Assembly: GCF_000687795.1 (NCBI RefSeq)
Contig: NZ_JHXT01000004.1
Coordinates: 1 to 64,000 of the forward strand
DNA from: Mycoplasma testudinis ATCC 43263
GTDB lineage: Bacteria > Bacillota_I > Bacilli_A > Mycoplasmatales > Mycoplasmoidaceae
DNA length: 64,000 bases
Direction of reading: 5' to 3'
Shown: one piece after another, positions 1 through 10,329 of the stretch
Layout: the number at the start of each line of letters is the position of its first letter
Numbering within the stretch: the stretch's first letter is position 1
Notes under the pieces: model-generated
The model's database searches: none
What the model was told of the DNA's origin: nothing
Seen by the model: the letters and a program-made list of their open reading frames with translations, nothing else
Made by a program: the position numbers and the translations under genes

Positions 1-167
1 CTTATTTGTAAATTTGTTAAATTAGCAGGTCCTTGATCTTCGTTTTGAATTTTAGTTATATTGAATTCATCGAGATTTATAAAGTCGCTAATAAGTTCGT
101 TTGCGTCTTCTTTAAATTTCAGGATTGATTTATTATTAAGATATTTTTTAAAAATGTAAAATTGCAT
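1..167 (-). CDS. Partial hypothetical protein, N-terminus only
   Basis: An open frame enters from the left edge and starts at ATG 167-165 on the minus strand. It gives about 55 residues beginning MQFYIFKKYLNNKSILKF, hydrophilic after the first ten residues and rich in Asp/Glu/Asn. The sequence just before the start reads AAAGGTTAGTACG, a possible weak RBS. No signal peptide, motif or family is recognisable in the visible part. It is divergent from the DUF31 gene at 334. Because the rest lies outside the window, it may be a real gene or a chance open frame. Confidence 0.4.
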   Translation of the reverse strand, partial: MQFYIFKKYLNNKSILKFKEDANELISDFINLDEFNITKIQNEDQGPANLTNLQI

Positions 168-213
168 CGTACTAACCTTTCATTTTTTTTGAACAAATTA
201 ATGATAGTACAAA

Positions 214-247
214 TTCCTTTGATTGGCAACAATCAAGGGATTTTTTT
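214..247 (+). terminator. Hairpin plus T-run in a divergent intergenic region
   Basis: The arms CCTTTGATTG and CAATCAAGGG close on a short loop and are followed by TTTTTTT, an intrinsic-terminator shape on the plus strand. No plus-strand gene is visible to its left. It could end a transcript arriving from outside the window, or act as an attenuator in the leader of the DUF31 gene at 334. Confidence 0.4.
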
Positions 248-272
248 GTGTACTTTTTGTACCTTAAACGTC

Positions 273-333
273 AAAAAATAGGTGATTGAGTAATTCTGAT
301 TGCCAGAATTTTCCTCTACCACCTATTTTTTTT
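273..333. repeat. Nested inverted repeat, copy 1, abutting the DUF31 start
   Basis: Outer arms AAAAAATAGGTG (273-284) and CACCTATTTTTT (320-331) pair perfectly. Inside them AATTCTG (292-298) pairs with CAGAATT (304-310). A second copy with the same nested architecture lies at 3829-3890. The right arm ends directly at the ATG of the DUF31 gene, leaving no room for an RBS. It could be a structured leader, a recombination site, or the vestige of coding sequence (see findings). Confidence 0.75.
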
Positions 334-2175
334 ATGAAATCAGATTTCATTAAGAAAATTGCTGACCGCACAATTTCTTTACAATGATCTTATGCAGGCT
401 TTAGTGATAATAATTGAAAAGCGCATTACGATATTATTAAAAGAAATGTAAATATATGAAATACCGATCCTTCAGTAGCTTCGAGCAAAAATAGCCCCTT
501 TTTTTGAAACACCTATTTTGTAAGTAATGACCAAAGTGGCCGCAACTTTTCACTTCCTAAGTTTACTTCAGGTGGTACGGCTTGAATTGTTGATCGTATC
601 TTTAATACACCAGAAGAACAAGCCCATCCAGATACACCGCAAAATGAATATTCATTTATTATGGCAACAAATAAGCACGTTGCTAATATTGCTGACCGGG
701 CTGGAGCTAACCCTATTGCTTATGGAACACACAATAATGCATTCCCTGATGTTCAACAATATATTGATTTTAATGTTTGAGCCACTCTTTGATTGCAAGG
801 CTTAAACAGGCAGTATTATCATGGCCAAACCACTTTAACACCAAGTAATTTCGAACAGATGTACCAAACGATTCCTGGTGCTTCTGATTCAGATAAACAA
901 GGTCTGATTAATAATTGAAATGATTGGAAAAACAAATTTATTCCTCAAAATCAAACTAAAGTCCAAAATGCTCTAAATAAAGAAAAAAGCTGGTTAGCAA
1001 ATTCTGGTTTTGATGATTTTGTATGGCAACGTTTTAGTCCTCAAAATGATGATTATACGAATGTCAGTAATGTTCCTTCAAGCGATGTTCGAGCAGCTGG
1101 TAAAGTTACGCCCGCAGAACAAGCAGGCTATAAATATCAAAATCAAATTTTATATGGTGATGATACTGCATGAAATCCAGTTACCAATATTAATGTTGAT
1201 TATTATAAAGGCATTACTGAATGAAAATCCAAAACCGCAATGCGACAAACTTACAACATTAATGATTTCAATTTTACACCAGATCAACCAAGTTGATTAA
1301 TTCAATCGCGTCAAAAATTCTTAGATAGCATTATTTATGCTCCAACCGAAACAATTGGTCATATTTACCGTGGTGCTTCATCCTCGGCTCAAGGTAATTT
1401 GATTGGCGGTCCTGGTTTAAGAAGAGAAACACAACAAGACATGTATACCAATCATTTAATGGGTGCAGATTTAGCGTTTATGAAAATGACATTTAATGCC
1501 ACCGATTTGGCTCGTGATTGAAAACCCCTATATGATGTTTTACATGAAAAAAGTCCCGAACAACAAAAATGGTTTGCTGGCGCTGTTAGCGCGACTCCAA
1601 GAACGGATGATCGAACTACTACTTATGTTGCTGGTTATCCAGCAACAGACTCGACCAATGGGGTCAATCGGATCTTCTCATATCGGGTTGCTAATAACAC
1701 AAGTGCTTTTTCAATGGACCCTGGATATTCTGATTCAGGAACTGGAAATGTTCTGCAAGCATATTACATCAAATACGATCCGGCGCTATGAAATGAATAT
1801 TACGAACCTTATTCTTATGGCGGAAAATACAATCACAACTACCATCAGTTTCCAACTGATCCAGTAGTATCAAATAAAGATGTTGGTTTGTGAATGTCAA
1901 CATCTTATGGGGTTTCAACTTTTATCCAATCTGGTGATTCGGCCAATCCGGGTAATTCAGGTTCGATGGTGATTGATGCTAACTTCAATAATTTCGGAAT
2001 CTTATTTGCTTTTGGACCAATTGGTGGAACTGATCATACCTTGATAAATAGTTTTGTTGGGCTAGATCCATATTCTAAATCTAATGTTTTACCATCAGGA
2101 AGATCTAATGCTCGTTTGGAACTAGCAAAAATTTTAAGAGATGAAAAGATTTCAACCTTCAACATTAGTAAATAA
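334..2175 (+). CDS. DUF31-type serine-protease-like protein, probably N-terminally truncated
   Basis: A 613-residue protein of the mollicute DUF31 (Mycoplasma immunoglobulin protease-like) family, a chymotrypsin-fold serine protease relative. The candidate catalytic triad is visible: His115 in MATNKH, Asp379 in ADLAFMKM, and Ser542 in NPGNSGS. Members are usually surface-exposed with a lipobox or membrane anchor followed by a long N-terminal region. This one starts almost at the protease domain, with no signal sequence. The ATG has no Shine-Dalgarno because an inverted repeat ends at it, and the frame stays open upstream only to 268. Compared with the DUF31 gene at 39092, about 340-390 N-terminal residues are missing. 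It may be a 5'-truncated paralogue, a silent cassette, or a gene activated by rearrangement. Family assignment is fairly secure; expression is doubtful. Confidence 0.8.
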
Positions 2176-2228
2176 ATAATTTTAACTAGAATATGCACCT
2201 AATAAATATGGATTATAAAAGATTCGAT

Positions 2229-3506
2229 TTAAGGCTTTAAAAGATTGATTGGAACTACTAATATCCCATCTTTTCTCGTATATGCGATTCCGGTTGATGT
2301 TAAAATCATCAAAAAAGAAGGCAGTCTTTTTTTGTGATCAATCATTCTTTGTTTAACCTTAAGTAAAGATTTAGCTCCTTTTTCAATTGCTGCTGTCCCA
2401 CCTAATTTAATTTCAATTAGACCATATCTGCCATCATTTAAATTGATTACAGCATCACATTCTAATCCATTGCTTTCGCGATAATGGCTGAGTGATCCGT
2501 CAATGCTTTCTGCATAAATTCTTAAATCTCGAACTGCAAAATCTTCAAATATTAATTCAAAAGTTTTAATATCATTTAAAAGATTTTTTGGTGATAGTTT
2601 TAAAAAGTGGCATGCAATTGAAGGATCAACAAAATGTCTAACTGGAGTGCTTCTAATTCGAATCGAAGAACGATAATTAGGATTTCATGGTTCTAAATCT
2701 TCAAGAAAAAAATTGTCATACAAAATCTTGCTATATTTACTGATTGATTGTAATGATATTTCATATTCAATTTCGCTAGAAACGTCTTCTAAAATTGTTT
2801 TTATGGAAACTGGAGTAGAAATGTTTCTTGCAAAACTTTCTAATAAGATTTTTAGCAGCGTTTTATTTATTTTTCGAAATCGTTTTTCATTTAAAAAATC
2901 AAATTTAATTACCTGGTCAATATAATTTTTTGTAGATTGAAGACTTTTTTTATAATCATTTTGAATAACAGAATAAGGTCAACCACCACGACAGATATAG
3001 TAGGCAATATTCTCTAAACTGGATTCTTTGTTATCAATGAAAAAGATCTGGCTGTCTTCATTATTGAATAAATTTGATAAAGAAATTTTGCCAGCTGACT
3101 CTCCGGATTCATACAGGGACATCGGTCGCATCTTGATACTTACGATTCTTCCTGCTCCCGAATGATAAATTTGGGAAATATCTGCTGGCGTAGAACTACC
3201 ACTTAAAATAAATAGTCCTGGTAATGATCTCTTATCAATCTCATTCCGGATTAAATCTCAGAGATGAGGAAACACTTGTCATTCATCTATGAGTCTAGGG
3301 TTCTCACCTTTTAAAATACTTGCGCTATCGATTTGCGAAATTTGCATATTTTCGTAATTAGCTAGATTAATATAACTATTTTGGAATTGCATACTTGTTG
3401 TTGTTTTTCCGCAAAACTTAGGACCTGTAATATGAACAGCACCCATAACTTCTAGATTTTTTTTGATTTGAGATTCAATAAGTCTGTCAAAATATATTTT
3501 TTTCAT
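2229..3506 (-). CDS. AAA+ ATPase with C-terminal DUF4143-like domain
   Basis: A 425-residue protein, intact when TGA is read as Trp. The N-terminal AAA+ module has Walker A GPKFCGKTT (residues about 28-36), a Walker B-like segment ending PRLIDEW, and a sensor-like ILSGSS. The C-terminal half carries ECDAVI...GLIEIKLGG, the PD-(D/E)XK-like core typical of DUF4143 ATPases. The family is common in bacteria and archaea and its function is uncertain; links to DNA transactions or toxin-antitoxin-like behaviour have been proposed. It converges on the DUF31 gene, their stops being about 50 bp apart. A 23-bp tandem repeat array sits just upstream of its promoter. A second ATPase of this type occurs at 36926, also beside a DUF31 gene. 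Confidence 0.85.
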
Positions 3507-3522
3507 TGTTTAAACCTGTAAA

Positions 3523-3553
3523 ATTATATAGAAAAATAAACTTTATAAAACAA
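3523..3553 (-). promoter_or_regulatory. Candidate promoter of the DUF4143 ATPase gene
   Basis: On the minus strand TATAAT (3528-3523) lies 19 bp downstream of TTGTTT (3553-3548), about 20 bp before the ATG at 3506. The tandem array begins just upstream of the -35 box. Confidence 0.45.
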
Positions 3554-3566
3554 TTTTAAGAATAAA

Positions 3567-3702
3567 TAAGATATCATTTACAAGACTATTAGTATATCAT
3601 TTGCATAATTCCTAATATATCATTTGCATAATTCCTAATATATCATTTGCATAATTTCTAATATATCATTTGAATAATTTTTAATATATGATTGTTAATA
3701 TA
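3567..3702. repeat. 23-bp tandem repeat array upstream of the ATPase gene
   Basis: Five to six consecutive 23-bp units: 3567-3589 (divergent), 3590-3612, 3613-3635, 3636-3658, 3659-3681 and a degraded partial unit to about 3702. The central units are nearly identical, with core TATATCATTTGCATAATTCC. The array ends about 60 bp before the ATPase start. The period is close to two DNA helical turns, so repeated copies would lie on one face of the helix. Confidence 0.85.
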
Positions 3703-3828
3703 TAATTTGAACATTTTAGATAAGAACTCTAACAAATTTAATAACTCAAAATATTTAATTTCATAATATCTTGAATACAAGTAATAATGCATAGTCCCAA
3801 AAGATAAAAATGTAGTAATTGGATTCGT

Positions 3829-3905
3829 AAAAGAAATAGGTGTGTAAAGATTCTGACTATCAGAATTTGCCTCTACCACCTATTTCTTTTATGAAGTCTA
3901 GTTAG
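3829..3905. repeat. Nested inverted repeat, copy 2, followed by a DUF31 start remnant
   Basis: Outer arms AAAAGAAATAGGTG (3829-3842) and CACCTATTTCTTTT (3877-3890) are a perfect 14-bp pair. The inner arms ATTCTGA and TCAGAAT (3850-3866) also pair. The repeat ends at ATGAAGTCTAGTTAG, which matches the first codons of the DUF31 gene (ATGAAATCAGAT) before a stop. This looks like the stub of a lost second DUF31 copy. I see no gene between 3906 and 4071. Confidence 0.7.
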
Positions 3906-4071
3906 TAAATGATTTTTTCGAATCAATGTGGAGCAATTATAATTAACTCAAGTTTACTGATTGATAAAAGTATTTCGTATCAGTAAAAATTTTAATTTGA
4001 TCTTGTTGCTTCTGTGTATCCATTAGTTCGGCAAAATTAATTAACATTTAAGCTTTACAAACTTGTCAAAG

Positions 4072-5493
4072 TTAAACGTATTTTGAAATTTGCTGTTTAT
4101 GATTCTTGATTTTTATCGCGATTTTTTCGATTGCTAAATAAAATTTAGTTTTAACTAAAGATAAAAGATATTGGATTGCAAAAATGACAAAATGTCAAAC
4201 GTAAATGATTCAACCGTAAAACGCAATAAAATTCACAACAGAAACACCATTAATAGTTCCCTTTATACTTATAACTTGATTATTGATGAATAAAATATCA
4301 TAACCAGCTCCAAAATGTAAGATAACAACTCCTAAAAACATCCGCGACATAACACTAGATAGTGCAAGTTGATCAACAATTAAAGTATTACTAAATTCAA
4401 CATACTTTTGAAATCGAAAGTTATTGAAAATTGAATTTTTTCTTTGTGGTAAAGCAAGAAAAGCATAAAGTATTAAAACAGACATTATTAAGCTTGGGAT
4501 TGAACTGAAATTATTAGCAGATAAATAAAAGAAGTCAAAATTATTTTGTAAATGTGTTGAACTAGCCGCTAAGCCTTGATCTAAAGCAGTTTCGGCAACA
4601 AAGAAGAAAAAAGATAGGCCAATGAATCAAGACAGTGTAATTTTTCAAGAAACTAGCTTTAAGTATTTTCTGATATAAAACCCTAAAATAAAATGAGCAA
4701 CAACTGGTTCTCATTTAGTAAATGTAGTGACGTAATTAAATCCAGGTACTTTGTTTTGTAATTCAGTTCCCCCAAATAAAAATGTATTATTTCAGTAAGT
4801 AAAAAACAAGGCAATAAAAATTACGATAGTTAAAAAAATTGTATTGGTTTTTAAAGAGGCTTTTGCTAGTCATTTAAAAATAAAAGGAGCAATAAACGTA
4901 AATCAAAAGGTGGTAGTTAAAACAACTGTTCCAGTAATGAAAAAGTTTTGGGTTGGAATTAAACTAAATAACACTACCGTTCCAAATCATCCGTTAACGT
5001 TTTTGGGATATCCAAAATTTAAGAAATTAATTCCATTTGAATTTGCAGCAGGATTTTGGGATAATCCAGCAAATCCAGAGGACTGAACAAAGCCTTGGAA
5101 CAACAAAGGATCATTCCGGCTTTTTAAAATCCCAAGTGCAATCCAAGCAACAATAATCATTAAAATAGCGTAAAAATAATAAGTTTTAAAAAAACCTAAA
5201 TTGCTTTTCATCCAAGTTTTTCACCGATACCGTTGGTTGTCTTGCAGCGAGCACCAACTATATCCGAATGTAATCATTAATACAGATAAACCAATACTAG
5301 TTCCACCGAATTCTAAGAAATTAAGAAAGGTTTTTAAAGCTGGATTGTAATCGGCTTCAAAATTGCCCAATACAATTGACAACACACTAAATAAAATCAT
5401 TATCAGCCGTAGTAATCCATAAGCTGTTTTGTTTGGAATAATATCAGTTGTATTACAGAAAGTCAGATCCGTTGAAGTTGTTGAAGTACGCAT
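4072..5493 (-). CDS. Polytopic membrane protein, acyltransferase-3-like
   Basis: A 473-residue protein with about ten hydrophobic helices. It is open throughout with TGA as Trp and ends YLAIEKIAIKIKNHKQQ...YV. Layout and segments such as LEFGGTSIGLSVLMITFGY and KWEPVVAHFILGFYIRKY resemble acyltransferase-3/OafA-type membrane acyltransferases, which O-acylate sugars or lipids. The usual catalytic His in the first loop is not evident, so substrate and activity are unknown. It starts at ATG 5493 in the divergent region shared with sufC. The downstream sequence to 3906 contains no further gene. A generic mycoplasma membrane protein of another family is the alternative. Confidence 0.55.
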
Positions 5494-5728
5494 TTTAAAT
5501 ATTCTTCGATTCAGTTTTATTTATGAAATATTCATAATAAACTAAATTAATAATTTGAAAATAATTATTTCATGCACATTTTTTATTAAATACTTGTTAT
5601 CAAAAACAATTAATAGATTGGTTTTTTAAACGTATAAACATTCTTATCTTTCTTCCTTGATCAATTAGATTAATTTTCGATTTTGGTTATTTTACGATTA
5701 AAAACAGCGATTATTTTTTAACTGTTGT

Positions 5729-5734
5729 TATAAT
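5729..5734 (+). promoter_or_regulatory. Candidate -10 box of the SUF operon
   Basis: TATAAT lies 30 bp upstream of the sufC ATG in the 270-bp divergent region (5494-5763). No convincing -35 is seen, as is common in mycoplasmas. The RBS of sufC, AAGGGG, is at about 5753-5758. Confidence 0.45.
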
Positions 5735-5763
5735 TTATCTTATTGAGAAAATAAGGGGCTGCT

Positions 5764-6600
5764 ATGTCACGATTAGAAATTAAAGATCTTACTGTAAAAA
5801 TTAATAAAAAGCAAATTCTTACTAAAGTAAATGCCATCATTGAAAGTGGCGATACAGTTGCTATTATGGGTCCGAATGGACACGGAAAATCCACTCTTTT
5901 AAAAACCATTATGGGCCATTACAGCACAACTATTAGCCGCGGCCAAATTAAGTTTAAAAACCGACTTTTAAACAAAATGGAAACAGACGCTAGAGCGCGT
6001 TTAGGTCTTTATTTAGCTTCACAAGCTCCTGAAGAAATTCCGGGCGTTATGAATTTGGATTTTTTTAAAGCTGCAGTTAATGCTCGATTACCAAAACCTA
6101 TTGCTTTACCAGAATTGTTTAAACGTGTTCAGAAAGCTTTACGTGACTTAAAAATGTCTCCGGAGTTATTACAGCGAGCTGTTAATGAGGGATTTTCTGG
6201 TGGTGAAAAAAAGAAAAATGAGATTCTCCAACTAAAAATTATCAATCCTGAATTTGCAATGCTTGATGAAATCGACTCTGGATTAGATGTGGATGCTTTA
6301 AAAATAATTACTCAACAATTAGTTTCGTGAAAGGCAGAAAAACCTAAAGAACGAACTTTGATCATTGTGTCCCACTACGAAAGAATGTTTCATTTAATCA
6401 AACCTAATAAGGTATTTGTTATTGTTAATGGGACTATTATTACTACAGGTGATTACAGTCTTGCTAAGAAAATCGATAGCCAAGGATATGACTGATTACG
6501 AAAAGAATTTAAGATCGAATTTAAAGAAAATAAACAAGAAGAACATGACGGATTTATTTTGGAAGATTCATTAGGAAAAATGTATGCTAAAGAAGATTAA
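5764..6600 (+). CDS. sufC: Fe-S cluster assembly ATPase SufC
   Basis: A 278-residue ABC-type ATPase that drives the cytoplasmic SufBCD scaffold assembling [Fe-S] clusters. Walker A is GPNGHGKST (residues about 37-45). The ABC signature is FSGGEKKKNE, a lysine-rich form characteristic of SufC. Walker B is FAMLDEIDSGLD, and the H-loop His is in IIVSHYER. Length is slightly above the usual 250 because of an acidic C-terminal tail. It is the first gene of sufC-sufD-sufS-sufU-sufB, the Firmicutes order, and overlaps sufD by 17 bp, which suggests translational coupling. Confidence 0.95.
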
Positions 6601-7225
6601 TGAAATTCATCAAGAAAGTGTTTTTTTAGAAATAAAAAAGACTAAAAACAATCTTGAATTCATTGTCCCTGATGGTCTTAAAACAGCTATTAATATTCTT
6701 GATTTATATGATGCTAATACAAAGCTAAATGCGGTTATTAAATTAGGAAAAAAATCAGAGGCTAAAATTATTGTTTCTAGTTTCGCTACAAACAATCAAA
6801 GTAAGCATTATAATGTTAAAATTGACCATCTTCAAGACGATGGAACTAGTAGTTTTCAATGCTATGTAGTAGCTGCTAAAAAAGCGGATACTAAAATTCA
6901 AATTACTAGTGATATTAAACCAAAAACTAACCACAATAATACTGCTCAACAAATTAAAGGCGTTTTACTATCGAATGATGCTCAAATTCATGGTGAACCA
7001 CAGTTAATTATTGATGACAACAATGTGAAAGCAATTCACGCAATGGCTATTGGTCGAATAAACCCTAATCAAATCTTTTATTTGATGTCTAGAGGGCTCA
7101 CAAAAGCCTTAGCAACTCAATTAATTTTGATCGGCTATTTTAACACTACGCTAGTAGCTATTAAAGATGATGAATTGTTAGATCAATATCATCAAAAAAT
7201 TCAAAAATTATTTAAGGATAATTAA
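6584..7225 (+). CDS. sufD: SufD-like scaffold protein, half length
   Basis: A 213-residue protein in the sufD position. The C-terminal end shows the SufB/SufD signature: an AIHAMAIGRINPNQIFYLMSRG stretch with the conserved His, then a helix ending LILIGYFN. SufD is normally about 420 residues; the N-terminal half of the beta-helix is missing here. No frameshift is visible and the start overlaps sufC, so this looks like a stable shortened form. It should pair with SufB and SufC as the scaffold, with a reduced beta-helix. Annotators may call it SufB/SufD-family protein. Confidence 0.8.
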   Translation: MLKKINEIHQESVFLEIKKTKNNLEFIVPDGLKTAINILDLYDANTKLNAVIKLGKKSEAKIIVSSFATNNQSKHYNVKIDHLQDDGTSSFQCYVVAAKKADTKIQITSDIKPKTNHNNTAQQIKGVLLSNDAQIHGEPQLIIDDNNVKAIHAMAIGRINPNQIFYLMSRGLTKALATQLILIGYFNTTLVAIKDDELLDQYHQKIQKLFKDN

Positions 7226-7227
7226 AA

Positions 7228-8451
7228 ATGACACCTTCACAAATTCGTAAGCATTTTGCTTGATTTGATAATCATTCAGACTTAATTTATTTTGATAATG
7301 GAGCAACTAGTTTAAAACCAAAATCCGTTCTCAAAGCAATTAATGATTATTATCAAAACGATACGTATAATCCTCATAATGACACAACTTCTTATACTAG
7401 TCATGTTGGAAAAAAAATCAAAGAAATTCGTCAAATGACTGCAGACTTATTATCTTGTAAGGCAAATGAAATTATTTTTACACCAGGATCGACTCAAGGA
7501 CTTAATCAGGTGGCTTTTGGAATTATTCCTTTGCTTCAACCCGGAGATGAAATTTTGGTACCTGAATATGAACATGCTTCGAATTTGCTTCCTTGATTAC
7601 GTGTTGCTAAAATCACAAACACCAAATTTATATCCGTGAAACAAGGCGAACATTTAGAATTTGAGCAACAAATTTTAAAAGCTGTTTCTAAAAAGACACG
7701 CGTGGTTAGTTTTACTAGTGCATCAAACTTATTTGGAACAGCAATAGATGCTATGGAATTAGCAAGAAAAATTAAAGTCAAAAATCCAAAATGTTTTGTT
7801 TGTGTTGATGCAACTCAATCTGTTCAACACAACAAAATTAATTTAAAAAAAGGATATATTGATTTTTTGGCATTTTCAACGCATAAAGTTTTTGGACCAA
7901 CCGGTTTAGGTGTAGTTTATTTAAAAGAAAACATCCAGTCAAAAATGAACCCACTAATTTATGGGGGAGGCACCTATCGAAGTTTTGATGTTAATACTGG
8001 AGAAATTGATTTAGTTGAAGGACCTACGGGATTTGAAGCGGGAACCCCAAACGTTGCTGGTATTTTTGGGTGAGGTGCAGCTGTAGAATTTATTAACAGT
8101 ATTTCATATCGTGAAATTCATCGAATTGAAAATGAATTAAAAAACTATTTGGTTAAAAAACTTCGCACCATTAAAGGAATTAATTTATTGGATGCCCAAG
8201 TTGAAAACCCGACTGTTGTTTTTAATTACAAAAATGTTAGCCCCCAAGATTTGGCTTATTATTTGGGAACTAAAAAAATTATTGTTCGTGGTGGCACATC
8301 TTGTGTTTATTTAGCAAGAAAAAGAAGTGAGTCTCCTCAAGGTTATGTTCGGGTTTCGATGATGTTTTATAACACCAAAAAAGAAGTTGATAAATTAGTT
8401 AAAGCATTACGCGAATTTAAGGTTGGTGATAGTCTTGTCGGGTTGATCTAA
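7228..8451 (+). CDS. sufS: Cysteine desulfurase SufS
   Basis: A 407-residue class V aminotransferase-fold enzyme that removes sulfur from L-cysteine through PLP and hands it as persulfide to SufU. PLP-lysine is Lys220 in FSTHKVFGPTGLG. The catalytic Cys is Cys359 in RGGTSCVYL. The cofactor-contact segment CVDATQSVQHNK and the dimer region GTPNVAG are present. Length is normal for SufS. It starts two bases after the sufD stop. The Trp codons are TGA. Confidence 0.93.
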
Positions 8452-8470
8452 AAATGAAGATTTGAAGCGG

Positions 8471-8887
8471 ATGATGATTATTGAAAAATACGAGAATCCA
8501 CGACATAAAATTTCTGAACAAGAAGTTAAAAAAATTGCCGCTAATTATCAACAAATAAAAGCAGCATCGACTTCTTGCATGGATAATTTTGAATTTTATT
8601 TAAAGGTTGAAAAAGAGATTATCAAAGATGTGAGATATTTTGGCGAGGGATGTGTTATTTCAATTGCAGCAAACGAAACTATTTGCGATTACGTAATAAA
8701 CAAAACTTTGAAACAATCTTTATTAACATTGACTCAGTTTTTTAGTTTAGTTACAGAAGATAATCACGACAAGTTGAAAAATTTAGATGAATCTTTTTGG
8801 GTTTTTGATAAACTTCATTTACAACCAGGAAGAATCAATTGTGGCAGTATTAGTTGTAAGGCAATAATTAAATTTTTAAAGGAATAA
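8471..8887 (+). CDS. sufU: Fe-S assembly sulfur carrier SufU
   Basis: A protein of about 138 residues of the SufU family (IscU fold), which takes sulfur from SufS via a zinc-dependent exchange. Three candidate Zn/sulfur cysteines are placed as in SufU: one in TSCMDNFEF, one in GEGCVISIA and one in RINCGSISCKA near the C-terminus, which has an extra Cys. The frame extends upstream to a TTG at 8462; I chose the first of two adjacent ATGs at 8471. It starts 19 bp after the sufS stop. Confidence 0.88.
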   Translation: MMIIEKYENPRHKISEQEVKKIAANYQQIKAASTSCMDNFEFYLKVEKEIIKDVRYFGEGCVISIAANETICDYVINKTLKQSLLTLTQFFSLVTEDNHDKLKNLDESFWVFDKLHLQPGRINCGSISCKAIIKFLKE

Positions 8888-8890
8888 ATT

Positions 8891-10291
8891 ATGGGAATTT
8901 CACGAAAGATCTTAAATAAAAAATACCAATATGGTTTTAGTGACGGAGATGTTTCTGTTTTCAAAACCAAAAAAGGTATTTCTCCCGAAGTTGTTAAAGC
9001 AATTTCTAAAGCAAAAAATGAACCTGAGTGAATGCTTCAATATCGGCTTGAATCTTTAGCTATTTTTAATGAAAAACCAAACCCGTCTTTTGGACCTGAT
9101 TTGTCATTTATTGATTATAACCAAAGTGTCATGTTTTCACGTCCAGCAAACGAATCTACCAATATTTGAGAAAAGATTCCAACTAAAATCAAAAACACGT
9201 TCGCTAAGCTTGGAATCCCTGAAGCTGAAGCTAAATTTTTAAATGGCGCATCAACCCAATACGATTCAGAAATGGTTTATCATAATATTCAAAAAGAATT
9301 AGCAGCTGTTGGCGTTATATTTACAGACACTGATGATGGTTTAAAAAGATATCCAGAAATTTTTAAAAAATACTTTGCTTCTATTGTTCCAAACACCGAT
9401 AACAAATTTGCTGCTTTAAATGGAGTATTCTGATCTGGTGGTTCATTTATTTACGTTCCTAAAAATGTTGAAATCAAGAAACCATTACAAGCTTATTTTA
9501 GGATTAATGGAGAAAAAGTAGCTCAGTTTGAAAGAACGATAATTGTTGTGGACGAAGGCGCTAAATGCCATTATGTTGAAGGATGTACTGCGCCTGTTTA
9601 TAGTTCGGATAATTTACATTGCGCAGTGGTGGAAGTTTTTTGCCATAAAAATTCTACTGTGCGTTATACCACTATTCAAAATTGGTCTGATAATGTCCTT
9701 AATTTAGTGACTAAACGCTCAATTGCTTATGAAGGTGCAAAGATGTCTTGAATTGACGGAAATATTGGAGCACGGATTAATATGAAATATCCGTCAACTA
9801 TCTTGGCGGGAGAATATGCAAGTGCTGATTGTATTTCGATTGCAGTTGCAAATAAAGGAATAACTCAAGATGCGGGCGCTAAGATGATTCATTTAGCACC
9901 GCATACCCGTTCAAAAATTATTTCCAAGTCCGTATCGTTTAATGGTGGAAACACGATTTATCGCGGCTTTGTTAAAATTGGTCCAAAAGCATTGGATTCA
10001 TCAAGTAAAGTTGAATGCGATACGCTTTTAATGGATAAGATTTCTCGGACCGATACTTTACCAACAGAAATTATCGGAAACAAAGAGTCACAATTAGAAC
10101 ATGAAGCTAAGGTTTCAAATATTAGTGAAGAACAATTGTTTTACATGATGAGTCGAGGAATTCCTAAAGATGTGGCCGAAAATTTAATTGTCTTAGGGTT
10201 TATTGAACCTTTCTCTAAGGAATTACCAATGGAATATGCTGTGGAATTAAATCGTTTAATAGCCATGGACATGACCGGATCTGTAGGTTAG
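8891..10291 (+). CDS. sufB: Fe-S cluster scaffold SufB
   Basis: A 466-residue SufB, the core scaffold subunit of SufBCD. Typical segments are [16 protein letters not shown], a beta-helix run with WIDGNIGA and YPSTILAGE, and the C-terminal [19 protein letters not shown]. Conserved Cys and His residues implicated in cluster assembly are present, such as the Cys in KVECDTLLM. Length matches the family. It starts three bases after the sufU stop and is the last gene of the operon, followed by a terminator at 10330. Confidence 0.94.
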
Positions 10292-10329
10292 GTCCTTTGT
10301 TGGTTTATTTCTAATTTGTTTTAAATCTT

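Noticed and set aside
2176-3506. Fragmented ATPase pseudogene
   Set aside because: It appears broken only if TGA is read as stop; reading all codons line by line with TGA as Trp gives an uninterrupted 425-residue frame.
3567-3702. CRISPR array
   Set aside because: The 23-bp repeats are directly adjacent with no unique spacers between them, and no cas genes are present.
3658-3879. 73-residue minus-strand ORF starting in the inverted repeat copy 2
   Set aside because: Its first residues (SDSQNL..PISF) only mirror the plus-strand reading of the palindrome; the remainder is AT-rich low-complexity sequence overlapping the tandem repeats.
5718-5909. Minus-strand ORF over the sufC start
   Set aside because: It overlaps the SUF promoter and the conserved Walker A region of sufC in antisense; the sufC reading is certain.
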